Below, piece after piece: positions 44,853-53,597 of a stretch of 64,000 nt of DNA. The notes below the pieces were generated by a model. The model did no database searches. It saw only the letters and a list, made by a program, of their open reading frames with translations, and was not told where the DNA came from. Location of the stretch: assembly GCA_036227345.1 (NCBI GenBank), contig CP109468.1:8866001-8930000 (forward strand), in the 5' to 3' direction. This DNA is from Streptomyces sp. NBC_01463 (GTDB lineage Bacteria; Actinomycetota; Actinomycetes; Streptomycetales; Streptomycetaceae). Position 1 is the first letter of the stretch; each line of letters begins with the position of its first letter. The position numbers were made by a program, and so were the translations under genes.

Positions 44853-45857
44853 CTAGATCGCCGGAGGTGCGACGCGCTGATAGGTGAGCGAGTTGCTGGT
44901 GCCGCCCGACGTCGTGACGTTCACCGGCACCGAACCTGCCGGGCCCGCCGGGGCGGTCGCGATCGCGGTCGTGTCCGACACCACGGTGAAGGCCGCCGGT
45001 GCGGCGCCGAAGTGGACTGCGAACGTCGTGGTCAGCCCGGTGCCGGTCAGAGTCACGGCGGTGCCCGCCCCCGTGGGCCCCTGCGCGGGCGAGAGTGCGG
45101 TGAGCGCCGGCGCCGCCAGGTAGGTGTAGATGACGGAGTTGCTGGTGCCGCCGGGACCCGTGACGGTGACCGCGACGGAGCCGGTGCCGGGCGGTGCGAC
45201 CGCGGTGATCTGGGTGGCGGAGTTGACGGTGTAGGAGGTCGCGGGGGTGCTGCCGAAGGTGACGGCGGTGGTCCCGGTGAGGCCGGTGCCGGTGAGTACC
45301 ACGCTGGTTCCGCCGGTCGCCGGTCCTTCGGCGGGCGAGACGGACAGCAGCGAAGGCGCGTTGAGGTAGTAGAAGAACACCGGCCCCGAGGTGCCACCGA
45401 CGGTGGTCGCGGTGACCGCGACCGCGCCGGTGCCGGCCGGTGCGACCGCGGTGATCTGGGTGGCGGAGTTGACGGTGTAGGAGGTCGCGGGAGTGCTGCC
45501 GAAGGTCACGGCGGTGGCCCCGGTGAGGCCGGTGCCGGTGAGCACCACACTTGTCCCGCCGGACGTCGGGCCCTGGTTCGGCGCGATCGCGCTGAGTGCC
45601 GGTGTGGGCGCGTAGGCGTAGACGACCGTATTGCTGAGCCCTGCGGGTGTGCGCACCGTGACGTTGACCGTGCCGGTTCCGGGCGGGACGGTCGCCGTGA
45701 TCGTGGACGGGGTGTTGACCGTGTACGACAGGGCGGCCGCGGATCCGAACGTGACGGCTGTGGCCCCGGTGAACTGGCTTCCGTTCAGGGTCACGGGATT
45801 GGTGCCCGCCGCCGGGCCCGTGTTGGGTACGACCGAGGTGAGGACGGGAGGGGCCAC
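44853..45857 (-). CDS. IPT/TIG repeat protein
   Basis: A 334-residue protein made of four IPT/TIG (Ig-like) repeats of about 82 residues, each opening like LTSVVPNTGPAAGTNPVTLNG or LSAIAPNQGPTSGGTSVVLTGTGLTGATAVTFG. GTG 45857 has GGAG five bases upstream; a GTG at 45959 is in frame without one. No signal peptide, as is common for this Streptomyces group. Repeats 2 and 3 are nearly identical at the DNA level. The TAG stop is formed by the CTAG at the IS copy B border. Follows the second IPT gene in the same direction, so probably one operon. Role likely adhesive or structural; not proven. Confidence 0.75.
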   Translation of the reverse strand: MAPPVLTSVVPNTGPAAGTNPVTLNGSQFTGATAVTFGSAAALSYTVNTPSTITATVPPGTGTVNVTVRTPAGLSNTVVYAYAPTPALSAIAPNQGPTSGGTSVVLTGTGLTGATAVTFGSTPATSYTVNSATQITAVAPAGTGAVAVTATTVGGTSGPVFFYYLNAPSLLSVSPAEGPATGGTSVVLTGTGLTGTTAVTFGSTPATSYTVNSATQITAVAPPGTGSVAVTVTGPGGTSNSVIYTYLAAPALTALSPAQGPTGAGTAVTLTGTGLTTTFAVHFGAAPAAFTVVSDTTAIATAPAGPAGSVPVNVTTSGGTSNSLTYQRVAPPAI

Positions 45858-46015
45858 GGTGACTCCAAGGGTGTGGTCGGCCTGGCAGGGCCGCGAGCTG
45901 CGGGTCACGAAACCGGTGCGGGCGGGCGTATACGCGCCCGCACCGCTTCCGCTGGGCACGGGCCGGTGGACCGGAGCCCACCGGAGCCGTGCACGGCCAT
46001 GTATCGGAGACGGCG

Positions 46016-46759
46016 TCAGATGCCGGGACCGGACAGATAGGTGAAGCCGTCACTGGCGGTGGCGCTGCCGCCCTCGGTAGTCACGACGACGTCGACGGGA
46101 CCTGTGGTGCCGGGCGGTGTGATGGCCACCAGCGTGGTGCTGTTCAGCACCGCGAAGGAGGCTGCGGCGCCACCGAAGGTGACGGCCGTGGTGGATGCCA
46201 GGCCGGTGCCGCTGATGGTCACCGAGGTGCCGCCGGACGACGGGCCCGAGCTGGGTGTGAGCGAGACCAGTGTCGGCGCGTCGACGTAGGAGTAGGTGAG
46301 CGGAGCGGTCGTGCCTCCGGTGGTGGTGACGGTGACGTCGACGGAGCCGCTGGAGCTGCCGGCCGGAACTACCACCGACAGCTGGCTGTCCGAGACGACC
46401 GTCGGGGTCGCACTGTTGGAACCGAAGGACACGGTGGTGGCTGTGGAGAGACCGTAACCGTTGACGGTGACCGTGTTGCCGCCCGCGGTCGGACCGGAGT
46501 CCGAGCCGAGTGACACCGCGATGGGCGGGCTGATGTAGAAGAAGGAGAGCGAGTTGCTCGTCCCTCCCGCGGTCGTCACGTTGACGTCGACGACACCGCA
46601 GCCCGCGGGATCGATGACGGTGATCGAGGTCGGGGTGTTCGCGGTGATCGTGGCCGTCCGGGACCCGAAGTGGACGGCGGTGGCACCGGACAGGTTCACG
46701 CCGGTGATGGTGACGGTTGTTCCGCCGCTGGTGGAGCCTTGGTTGGGACTGATGGGCAT
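46016..46759 (-). CDS. IPT/TIG repeat protein
   Basis: A 247-residue protein of three IPT/TIG repeats (PISPNQGSTSGGTTVTITGVNLSGATAVHFG; SLGSDSGPTAGGNTVTVNGYGL; SLTPSSGPSSGGTSVTISGTGL). ATG 46759 has AGGAGG about 9 bases upstream. The first repeat starts directly at the N-terminus and there is no signal peptide. Upstream gene of the pair. Secreted or cell-surface function would need an unusual export route. Confidence 0.82.
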   Translation of the reverse strand: MPISPNQGSTSGGTTVTITGVNLSGATAVHFGSRTATITANTPTSITVIDPAGCGVVDVNVTTAGGTSNSLSFFYISPPIAVSLGSDSGPTAGGNTVTVNGYGLSTATTVSFGSNSATPTVVSDSQLSVVVPAGSSSGSVDVTVTTTGGTTAPLTYSYVDAPTLVSLTPSSGPSSGGTSVTISGTGLASTTAVTFGGAAASFAVLNSTTLVAITPPGTTGPVDVVVTTEGGSATASDGFTYLSGPGI

Positions 46760-47124
46760 GAGGGGTTCCTCCTCACTCGGAAGTCTTCTCCGAGCAGCGA
46801 CTGGGTGTCCGATCCACGGACGTTCCGAACAGACCCAGGCCAATACGTCCGGCCGCCGGCAGATGAGGATGTACGGAGGCCCGTCCGGACGGGATGAGTT
46901 CGGTCCCGGGAGGGAGGCTCGCCCGCGGCGGCTCGATGGATCAGCGCCCATCGATGCAGACACCTGAATTAACCCATCGGAGTGATGCCCCTACCAAGAG
47001 AATTGACGCGACATCAACCGTTCGGCGGAGCGTGCGGGGCGTATGGCGGCACGCGATCCGGTGGTACGCGGTCACCTGCCCGGCCATCACGAGCGACACG
47101 GAGGGTTGGGGCAACGGCGCCGTG
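46760..47124. other. intergenic region upstream of the IPT genes
   Basis: About 365 bases between the IPT promoter side and the end of the membrane-protein gene. No gene recognised. Confidence 0.4.
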
Positions 47125-47664
47125 TCAGTGCCCGGCAGCCGCCTTCACCAGAGCCACGGCCACACCGATCACCGCGTCCGCGAGGCCCGCGACCACCCCC
47201 GCCAGGACGCCGCCTCCCATGCGCAGCCCGCCCAGGCAGCCCCACAGGAAGAGGGAGACGACGGCCACGCCCGCCGCGGCCAGCAACGCGGAATCCAGGG
47301 ACAGCACGTCCAGCGCGGCCAGGCCGATCAGCACGGCCGGACCCACGGCGCAGGACAACAGCGGGCTGCTGACGTACAGCATGCGCCGCAGCTCGTGGCC
47401 GGTGGCGACGTGGCCGTGCACGGTACGGTGCGCCTGCTGGTCGGCAACGAACGCCGCAAGCCACAGGCCCAGAGCTGTTGTCAGGACCGTGGCGAAGGCG
47501 CCGAGGGAATCCACTTCGCCGAAGGACAGGCCAACCACCACGGCGATCATCGTGATGGTCGCGTAGATGCGCTCTTTCAGGCGGTCCGCCAGTACGCCAG
47601 CCTCCGCACCGGGCGGCAGATCCGCTCGACGGTCGTACGCCACCTGCTCCCCTTCACCTGTCAC
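47125..47664 (-). CDS. integral membrane protein
   Basis: A 179-residue protein with about four to five transmembrane segments (ATITMIAVVVGLSFG, LGAFATVLTTALGLWLAAFVA, SSPLLSCAVGPAVLIGLAAL, LLAAAGVAVVSLFLWGCLGGLRM, LAGVVAGLADAVIGVAVALV). The N-terminus is hydrophilic (YDRRADLPPGAEAGVLADRLKERIYATIT). GTG 47664; GTG 47643 is an alternative. No family assigned. Confidence 0.7.
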   Translation of the reverse strand: MTGEGEQVAYDRRADLPPGAEAGVLADRLKERIYATITMIAVVVGLSFGEVDSLGAFATVLTTALGLWLAAFVADQQAHRTVHGHVATGHELRRMLYVSSPLLSCAVGPAVLIGLAALDVLSLDSALLAAAGVAVVSLFLWGCLGGLRMGGGVLAGVVAGLADAVIGVAVALVKAAAGH

Positions 47665-47841
47665 TGGACGCGGGCGGCGCCCCTCGGTCGTGGCACCACG
47701 GCCGTGGTGCCACGGCGTCCGGAATCATGGCGTCCGGTACCACGGCCACCGCGAACAGCATGCCTCGGACCGTCGCCCGAAGGCGGCAACCACTCGCGCG
47801 TGGGCGGCGGTTTCGGTGCACGGGGGCGCCACCGGTCGCGT

Positions 47842-47949
47842 TCACCAGAGACCGTCAAGACCCACACCTCACGCATCCTGCCCAGGCTCGGCCCGCGCGA
47901 CCGCGTCCAAGCCGCCGTCATGGCGCACCGCACCGGACTCGCTTCCCTT
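47842..47949 (+). pseudogene. LuxR-type HTH remnant
   Basis: SPETVKTHTSRILPRLGPRDRVQAAVMAHRTGL is the second half of a LuxR/NarL helix-turn-helix (usually [31 protein letters not shown]). No receiver domain or intact frame precedes it, so only the 3' end of a response-regulator gene remains. Confidence 0.6.
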
Positions 47950-48255
47950 GCGGCCGGAGCGCGGACGTCGGCCGGCTCCCACCGCTGGTCGGCGTCTCGC
48001 GGGCCACCGTGCTCCGCGATCTGCGGCAGCTGAGCGGTCTGGGCTCAGGCCGCCGCGGACCCGCGCTGCCATGGGTGGGCTCGACGAGCCGCTGTTCCCA
48101 GGTTCAGGGCGGGCTGAGAAGCGACCGCCACACGCGGATACTCGCGCATGTCGCCCGCGCACGGCCCCGATGCCGGGCCCGCTTCCCTGACCGTACGAGC
48201 AGGGGCGGTGCGCACTTCTGCGCAAAATGCCGGTGTTCCGCTCAAGTTCCCACTC

Positions 48256-48284
48256 TTGACAGGCTCGACAGGACTCGATTAACT
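48256..48284 (+). promoter_or_regulatory. candidate promoter of the polygalactosaminidase gene
   Basis: TTGACA (48256-48261) and TTAACT (48279-48284), 17 bp apart, about 140 bp before the start codon. A short direct repeat (TTGACAGG, TCGACAGG) lies in this box. Confidence 0.45.
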
Positions 48285-48421
48285 CCCTGGCACGCCGATG
48301 TCGAACCTCGGCGCAGAGGTACGCCTAGCCGGTGTGTGGCCACCGCCACGAGCCCGGACTGAGTCGCCAGGACCTTCCGGGTCCGAGGCGGGGACGTGCC
48401 CTCCCTCTGTGGAGCTCCGCG

Positions 48422-49252
48422 ATGAGCCTCAAGCGTGTGCTGAGCAAGAGCAAAGGCAAGTCCATGACGGCGACCGCGGCCCTCGCGGCGGCGGCAGCGG
48501 CCTGTCTCCTCCTCCCGTCCACGGCGTCGGCCGGTGCGAGCGCGGTGTCCCTGCCCCCGCCGCACGCCGGTTTCGACTACCAGATCGGCGGCGCCTACAC
48601 CCCGCCGACCGGTGTGCAGGTGGTCAGCCGGGACCACGAAGCGATCCCGGCAGCCGGCCTGTACAACATCTGTTACGTGAACGCCTTCCAGGCGCAGCCC
48701 GATGCAGAGGGCCAGTGGGACGACGACCTGCTCCTCCGGGACGCGAGCGGCGAGATCGTCTACGACGGCGACTGGGGCGAGGCGGTCCTCGACATCCGCA
48801 CCGCGGACAAGCGCCAGCGCATCGCCGCCAAGGTGGGCGGCTGGATCGACGGCTGTGCGGCAAAGGGGTTCCAGGCGGTGGAGCCGGACAACTACGACAC
48901 GTTCACGCGCTTCCCCGACTACCTCACCGCGAACCAGGCCAAGGCCTTCATCGCTCTCCTCGCCGACCGTGCCCACGCGCGCGGTCTGGCCATCGCCCAG
49001 AAGAACACCGCCGAACTCGCGGGCGCGGGCAAGGAGAGTGGCCTCGACTTCGCGGTGGTCGAGGAGTGCGGCGCGTACGGCGAGTGCGACGACTTCACCG
49101 CCGAGTACGGCAGCCACGTGGTCGTGGTCGAGTACACCGCGAGCGGCCTGAGCAAAGCATGCGCCGGCTGGGGCGGCGAGCTGAGCATCGTCCGTCGCGA
49201 TGTGGACGTCTCGCCCGCGGGCAGCAGCGGCTATCTGCGCCGGACTTGCTGA
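48422..49252 (+). CDS. secreted GH114-like endo-alpha-1,4-polygalactosaminidase
   Basis: A 276-residue exported protein. The signal peptide ends near residue 37 (LLLPSTASA). The rest is a TIM-barrel of the GH114 family (endo-alpha-1,4-polygalactosaminidase, which cuts galactosamine polymers): FDYQIGGAYTPPTGVQVVSRD, YNICYVNAFQAQPD, and GFQAVEPDNYDTF with the acidic residues expected in the active site, then GLAIAQKNTAEL and FAVVEECGAYGECDDF. ATG 48422 has GGAG 8 bases upstream; ATG 48464 would leave a signal peptide too. A strong hairpin follows. It opens a sugar locus and would supply oligomers for the importers. Confidence 0.85.
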   Translation: MSLKRVLSKSKGKSMTATAALAAAAAACLLLPSTASAGASAVSLPPPHAGFDYQIGGAYTPPTGVQVVSRDHEAIPAAGLYNICYVNAFQAQPDAEGQWDDDLLLRDASGEIVYDGDWGEAVLDIRTADKRQRIAAKVGGWIDGCAAKGFQAVEPDNYDTFTRFPDYLTANQAKAFIALLADRAHARGLAIAQKNTAELAGAGKESGLDFAVVEECGAYGECDDFTAEYGSHVVVVEYTASGLSKACAGWGGELSIVRRDVDVSPAGSSGYLRRTC

Positions 49253-49335
49253 CACTCAGCCGGTCTCAGTCGGTTCCCTTCGGAATCTGACGTGATCAGG
49301 CCTATTCAGGTGGGCCCGTCGGAAACCCGACGGTC

Positions 49336-49372
49336 CAGCCCGGCCCGCGCGACCACCCCGCGGGCCGGGCTG
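49336..49372 (+). terminator. 14-bp-stem hairpin between polygalactosaminidase and importer operon
   Basis: Perfect stem 49336-49349 with 49359-49372, 9-base loop, 84 bp after the polygalactosaminidase stop and 47 bp before the binding-protein start. It can end the first transcript or act as an attenuator in front of the importer operon. Confidence 0.75.
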
Positions 49373-49419
49373 CCCGCGCCCCCGGCGAACCACACACTGC
49401 GAACTCCCTGGAGGCAGCC

Positions 49420-50751
49420 ATGACCGCGCCACCCCGCGCACCCCGGGCACCGGCCCGCCGCAGCGTGCTGCGCGCCGGGTCGGCCGCGGCACTGACCGGC
49501 GGACTCACCGGCGGGCTCGCCGGGTGCGCCGGCGGAGCGTCCGACGGGGTCGGCGCCGACGGCAGCGTCACCATCCAGCTCTGGCACGGCCAGACGGACA
49601 CCGCCCTGAAGGTGCTCAAGAGCCTGGTAGCCGACTTCCACCGCGGCCACCCCGGCATCCATGTCGAACTGGGCGGCGGGGTCCTCGCCGACGCCATGCT
49701 GCAGAAAGTCACCGCGGCACTCGCCTCGGGCGCGTATCCGGACGTGGCGTTCATCTTCGGCTCCGATCTGTCCAGCGTCGCGCGCAGCCCGCAGGTCGTC
49801 GACCTCACCGAGCACGTACGGAGCGGTCCCACGCCCTGGAACAGCTACTGGTCCCCGGCCCGCGAGGCCGTCACCATCAACGGCCGTGTCCGCGCGGTGC
49901 CCGCGATGGTCGACTGCCTGGCCATGGTCTGCAACAAGCGGATGTTCGCCGAAGCCGGCCTCGACCTGCCCGAACCCGGCTGGACCTGGGCCGAGTTCAC
50001 CGACCTGGCACGCCGCTTCACCGACGCGGACGAGGGCCGCTTCGGCACCGGCTGGCCCGGCACCGGCGACGAGGACACCGTGTGGCGCCTGTGGCCTCTG
50101 ATCTGGGGCGCGGGCGGCGAGGTGATCGCCGGGGACGGCAAGCACATCGGCTTCGCCGAGGAAGGCGTACGGGCTCTTGAGGTCGTACGGGACCTGGTGG
50201 GCGACAGGAGCGTCTACGTGGACCCGAAGCCCGGCAGCGAGCAGATGTACAAAGTGTTCCTGGCCGGGCGGATGGCGATGGTGCCCACCGGGCCCTGGCA
50301 ACTGCCGGACATCACCCAGGCGAAGCTCGACTACCACGTGGCGCCGCTGCCCACCTTCGGCGGCGACCCGGTCACCATCTCGGGGCCGGACACCTGGACG
50401 GTCTTCGACAACGGCGAGGCCCGCGCCGAGGCCGCCCGCACCTTCGTCACCTGGCTCACCCGGCCCGCCCAGGACAGCCGCTGGGACGTGGAGGCCGGCA
50501 GCCTGCCGTTGAGCCGGGGGAGCGAGGCGAGCCCCGCCTGGCGGGAGCACGCCACCGGCACACCCGGCATGCCCGTGTTCACCAGGGCCCTGACCTCGGC
50601 CCGGGTCCGGCCCGCACACCCCGCGTATCCCCGAATCTCCCAGGCCCTCGGCGAGGCCATCGTCTCCGTACTGCTGGGCCGCGCCACACCAGCGGCGGCG
50701 ATCCGCACCTGCGCCGAGAACGCCAACGCCGCTCTCCTGATACCGCGTTGA
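49420..50751 (+). CDS. CUT1 sugar ABC transporter, substrate-binding lipoprotein (importer 1)
   Basis: A 443-residue extracellular solute-binding protein (family 1). The N-terminus ARRSVLRAG...LAGC carries a Tat-like RR motif and a lipobox with Cys36. The mature part shows the family pattern VTIQLWHGQTDTALKVLKSLVADFHRGHPGIHVE, AVPAMVDCLAMVCNKRMFAEAGLDLPEPGWTWAEF, and FLAGRMAMVPTGPW. It captures an oligosaccharide and delivers it to the two permeases directly downstream (9-bp gap to the first). Promoter must lie in the 167 bp after the upstream gene or be shared by read-through of the hairpin. Confidence 0.9.
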   Translation: MTAPPRAPRAPARRSVLRAGSAAALTGGLTGGLAGCAGGASDGVGADGSVTIQLWHGQTDTALKVLKSLVADFHRGHPGIHVELGGGVLADAMLQKVTAALASGAYPDVAFIFGSDLSSVARSPQVVDLTEHVRSGPTPWNSYWSPAREAVTINGRVRAVPAMVDCLAMVCNKRMFAEAGLDLPEPGWTWAEFTDLARRFTDADEGRFGTGWPGTGDEDTVWRLWPLIWGAGGEVIAGDGKHIGFAEEGVRALEVVRDLVGDRSVYVDPKPGSEQMYKVFLAGRMAMVPTGPWQLPDITQAKLDYHVAPLPTFGGDPVTISGPDTWTVFDNGEARAEAARTFVTWLTRPAQDSRWDVEAGSLPLSRGSEASPAWREHATGTPGMPVFTRALTSARVRPAHPAYPRISQALGEAIVSVLLGRATPAAAIRTCAENANAALLIPR

Positions 50752-50760
50752 GGACTCGAC

Positions 50761-51714
50761 ATGCCACGACTTCCCGCCCCGTTGACCCTGCCGCCCGACA
50801 GTGCGGCACCCCACCGAAAGAGCAGTCTTCGCCGGCGCCGCCGCACCGAGGCCGCCACCGCCTGGGCCTTCGTCTCACCGGCCGTGCTCGTGATCGTCGG
50901 CCTGAGCGTCGTGCCCGTGATCTGGTCGCTGCTGCTGTCCTTCCGCGCCAGCGACCTGGTCACCCCCAGCCGCTGGGTGGGGCTCGACAACTACCGCGCC
51001 CTGGCACAGGACCCGCACTTCCATGAAGCCGTACAGAACACGCTCGTCTACACCCTCCTGTACGTGCCCCTGAGCATCGTGGCCGGTCTCGCGCTCGCCC
51101 TGGTCCTCAACCGGCGGATCCGCTTCGTCGGCCTGTACCGCACGCTGTTCTTCGTCCCGTTCGTGGTCTCCGCCACCGCCCAGGGCGTGCTGTTCTCCTT
51201 CGTCCTCGACCCCGAGTTCGGCGCCGCCAACTCGGTCCTGCACCATCTCGGCGTCTCCGCCCAGGGCTTCCTCACCGACCCCTCCCAGGCCCTGTACGTC
51301 CTGGTCGTCATCACACTGTGGAGCGGCACGGGTCTGTGCACCGTCGTCTATCTGGCCGCGCTCCAGGACGTGCCGCCGGAGCTGATCGAGGCGGCCCGCC
51401 TGGACGGAGCCCGCGGCCGGCACGTCCTGCGCCATGTCACCCTGCCCGCGCTGGCTCCCGTCAGCGTCTTCCTGCTCCTGTGGCAGACCATCCAGGCCCT
51501 CCAGGTATTCGACCTGGTGTACGTGACCACCAAGGGCGGTCCGCTCGGCTCCACCACGGTGATCGTCTACTTCATCTGGGAACAGGCGTTCAAGAACTTC
51601 ACCGCCGGATACGGGGCCGCCGCCGCGTATGTCCTGGCCCTGGCGCTGTTCCTGATGGCCGCGCTGCTGCGGATCGTCCGCGGTCGCGCCCGTACGGCGG
51701 CGGTCACCTCATGA
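50761..51714 (+). CDS. CUT1 ABC transporter permease, MalF-like (importer 1)
   Basis: A 317-residue permease with six membrane segments (AWAFVSPAVLVIVGLSVVPVIWSLLLSF first). The ATPase-contact EAA loop reads ELIEAARLDGARGRHVLRHVTLPALAP. FDLVYVTTKGGPLGSTTVIVYFIWEQAF is typical of UgpA/MalF-like sugar permeases. Nine bases after the binding-protein gene; its TGA overlaps the next ATG (ATGA). No ATPase in the operon. Confidence 0.92.
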   Translation: MPRLPAPLTLPPDSAAPHRKSSLRRRRRTEAATAWAFVSPAVLVIVGLSVVPVIWSLLLSFRASDLVTPSRWVGLDNYRALAQDPHFHEAVQNTLVYTLLYVPLSIVAGLALALVLNRRIRFVGLYRTLFFVPFVVSATAQGVLFSFVLDPEFGAANSVLHHLGVSAQGFLTDPSQALYVLVVITLWSGTGLCTVVYLAALQDVPPELIEAARLDGARGRHVLRHVTLPALAPVSVFLLLWQTIQALQVFDLVYVTTKGGPLGSTTVIVYFIWEQAFKNFTAGYGAAAAYVLALALFLMAALLRIVRGRARTAAVTS

Positions 51715-52592
51715 CGATCACCGCCCTGCCCGAGGCCACCCGGAGCCCGGTCGCCGAGATCACGAGCACCCGTCGCCGCCGGCTCCCCTTCAGCGCCTGG
51801 CACCTGCTGCTCGCACCGCTCGCCGCACTGTTCGCGCTGCCCCTCCTGTGGCTGCTGATCACCTCGGTGATGAGCGACGCCGAGATCAACCGCTTCCCGC
51901 CCGCCCTGTGGCCTTCGGACCTCGACCTCGGCGGCTACCGCTATGTCCTCGGCAACGCGATGTTTCCGCGCTGGCTGCTCAACTCGGTGATCGTCTCGGG
52001 TGTCGCCGTCGCCTCGAACCTCGTCTTCGGCGCGCTCGGCGGGTACGCCTTCGCCCGGATGCGCTTTCGCGGCTCGCGGCTGCTGCTCGTGCTGATGCTG
52101 GCGACCATGGCGGTGCCCTTCCAGCTGACCATGATCCCCACCTTCCTGGTGATGAAGGAGCTCGGACTCATCGACACCCTGGGCGCGTTGATCGTGCCCT
52201 CGCTCGTGACCCCGTTCGCGGTGTTCCTCCTGCGTCAGTTCTTTCTCTCGCTGCCGCGTGAGCTGGAGGAGGCCGCGTGGATGGACGGCTGCTCACGGCT
52301 GCGGGTGCTCTGGTCGATCGTGCTGCCGCTGGCCCGCCCGGCGCTCGCCACCGTCGCCGTGCTGACCTTTCTGACCACCTGGAACGACCTGTCCTGGCCG
52401 CTGATCGCGATCAACCACGACACCCAGTACACGCTGCAGCTGGGCCTGACCACCTTCCAGGGACAGCACCACACCCGCTGGTCCGCGGTGATGGCGGGGA
52501 ACGTGATCACTGTCCTGCCGGTGCTGCTGGCCTTCCTCGCCGCGCAGAAGACCTTCATCCGGTCCCTCGCCTCCAGCGGCCTCAAGGGCTGA
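51711..52592 (+). CDS. CUT1 ABC transporter permease, MalG-like (importer 1)
   Basis: A 293-residue permease with six membrane segments. EAA loop: ELEEAAWMDGCSRLRVLWSIVLPLARPALATVAVLTFLTTWNDL. VPFQLTMIPTFLVMKELGLIDT is the usual MalG-type segment. ATG 51711 overlaps the stop of the first permease by 4 bases. It must use an ATPase encoded elsewhere, as is normal for Streptomyces sugar importers (MsiK). Confidence 0.92.
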   Translation: MTITALPEATRSPVAEITSTRRRRLPFSAWHLLLAPLAALFALPLLWLLITSVMSDAEINRFPPALWPSDLDLGGYRYVLGNAMFPRWLLNSVIVSGVAVASNLVFGALGGYAFARMRFRGSRLLLVLMLATMAVPFQLTMIPTFLVMKELGLIDTLGALIVPSLVTPFAVFLLRQFFLSLPRELEEAAWMDGCSRLRVLWSIVLPLARPALATVAVLTFLTTWNDLSWPLIAINHDTQYTLQLGLTTFQGQHHTRWSAVMAGNVITVLPVLLAFLAAQKTFIRSLASSGLKG

Positions 52593-52625
52593 CATCTCTT
52601 CTCGTACGACATCGAGGACGCATCC

Positions 52626-53597
52626 ATGCCGCACCAGTACGACCTTCTCGTCGTCGGGGACGCCAACCCCGACGTGATCCTCGGCCCGCTCGATGGGCCG
52701 CTCGCCTTCGGCCAGCGCGAACAACTGGTGGAATCGGGCTCGTTCACCATCGGGGGCTCCGCCGCGATCATGGCCTGTGGTGCCGCGCGCCTCGGTCTGC
52801 GCGTCGCCTTCGCGGGCCGGGTCGGGGACGACGAAGCCGGCCGCTATCTGCGAGACACCCTCGCCGCACGCGGCATCGCCACCGGGGGCCTGCACATGGA
52901 CCCTGGCCGGCCCACCCCGCTGACCGTCGTCCTGACCCGCGGCGACGACCGGGCCGTCCTCACCTCGCCCGGTACCCTCACCGCCGTCCGCGGCGCGGAC
53001 GTACCGGAAGAGCTCCTAGCCGCGTCCCGGCATGTCCACACCGCCTCGTACTTCCTGCAGCCGCGGCTCGCCGCCGACCTGCCCGCCGTGCTGCGCACCG
53101 CCCGCGCTCACGGTGCGACGACCTCCCTGGACACCCAGGACGATCCGTCCGACCGGTGGCAGGGTCTCGACGCCGTGCTCGCCGAGACCGACATCCTGCT
53201 GCCCAACGCCCGGGAAGCCCTGCGCCTCGCCGGCCCAGGTGTACCCGGCGTCCGCGAGGCGGCCGAACTCCTGGCCGCACGAGGCCCGTTGACCGTGGTC
53301 AAGAACGGTGCGGACGGTGCGCTGTGCCACGACGGGCTCGCCCTGCTCACCGCGCCCGGCCTGCCGGTCGAGGTCGTGGACACGGTCGGCGCGGGCGACA
53401 GTTTCGATGCCGGCTTCGTCGCCGCGACCCTCGACGGCCGGCCTCCCTACGAGGCCCTCCGGTTCGCCGTCGTCTGCGGCGCCCTGTCCACCAGGGCAGC
53501 CGGCGGCACCACGGCCCAAGCCACCTGGGACGAGGCCCTCACCCACCTCACCCGTACCGGACACCCTCTCACCCGAACCGGAGCACCTCTCGTATGA
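52626..53597 (+). CDS. PfkB/ribokinase family sugar kinase
   Basis: A 323-residue cytoplasmic kinase. LLVVGDANPDVILGP and GGSAAIMACGAARLGLRVAFAGRVGDDEAG form the substrate lid and first PfkB signature. DTVGAGDSFDAGFVAA (about residues 252-267) is the second signature, with the catalytic Asp near residue 258. Thirty-three bases after the permease and overlapping the next gene by 4 bases (ATGA), so in the same operon. It probably phosphorylates a monosaccharide released from the imported oligomer; which sugar is not readable. Confidence 0.9.
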   Translation: MPHQYDLLVVGDANPDVILGPLDGPLAFGQREQLVESGSFTIGGSAAIMACGAARLGLRVAFAGRVGDDEAGRYLRDTLAARGIATGGLHMDPGRPTPLTVVLTRGDDRAVLTSPGTLTAVRGADVPEELLAASRHVHTASYFLQPRLAADLPAVLRTARAHGATTSLDTQDDPSDRWQGLDAVLAETDILLPNAREALRLAGPGVPGVREAAELLAARGPLTVVKNGADGALCHDGLALLTAPGLPVEVVDTVGAGDSFDAGFVAATLDGRPPYEALRFAVVCGALSTRAAGGTTAQATWDEALTHLTRTGHPLTRTGAPLV

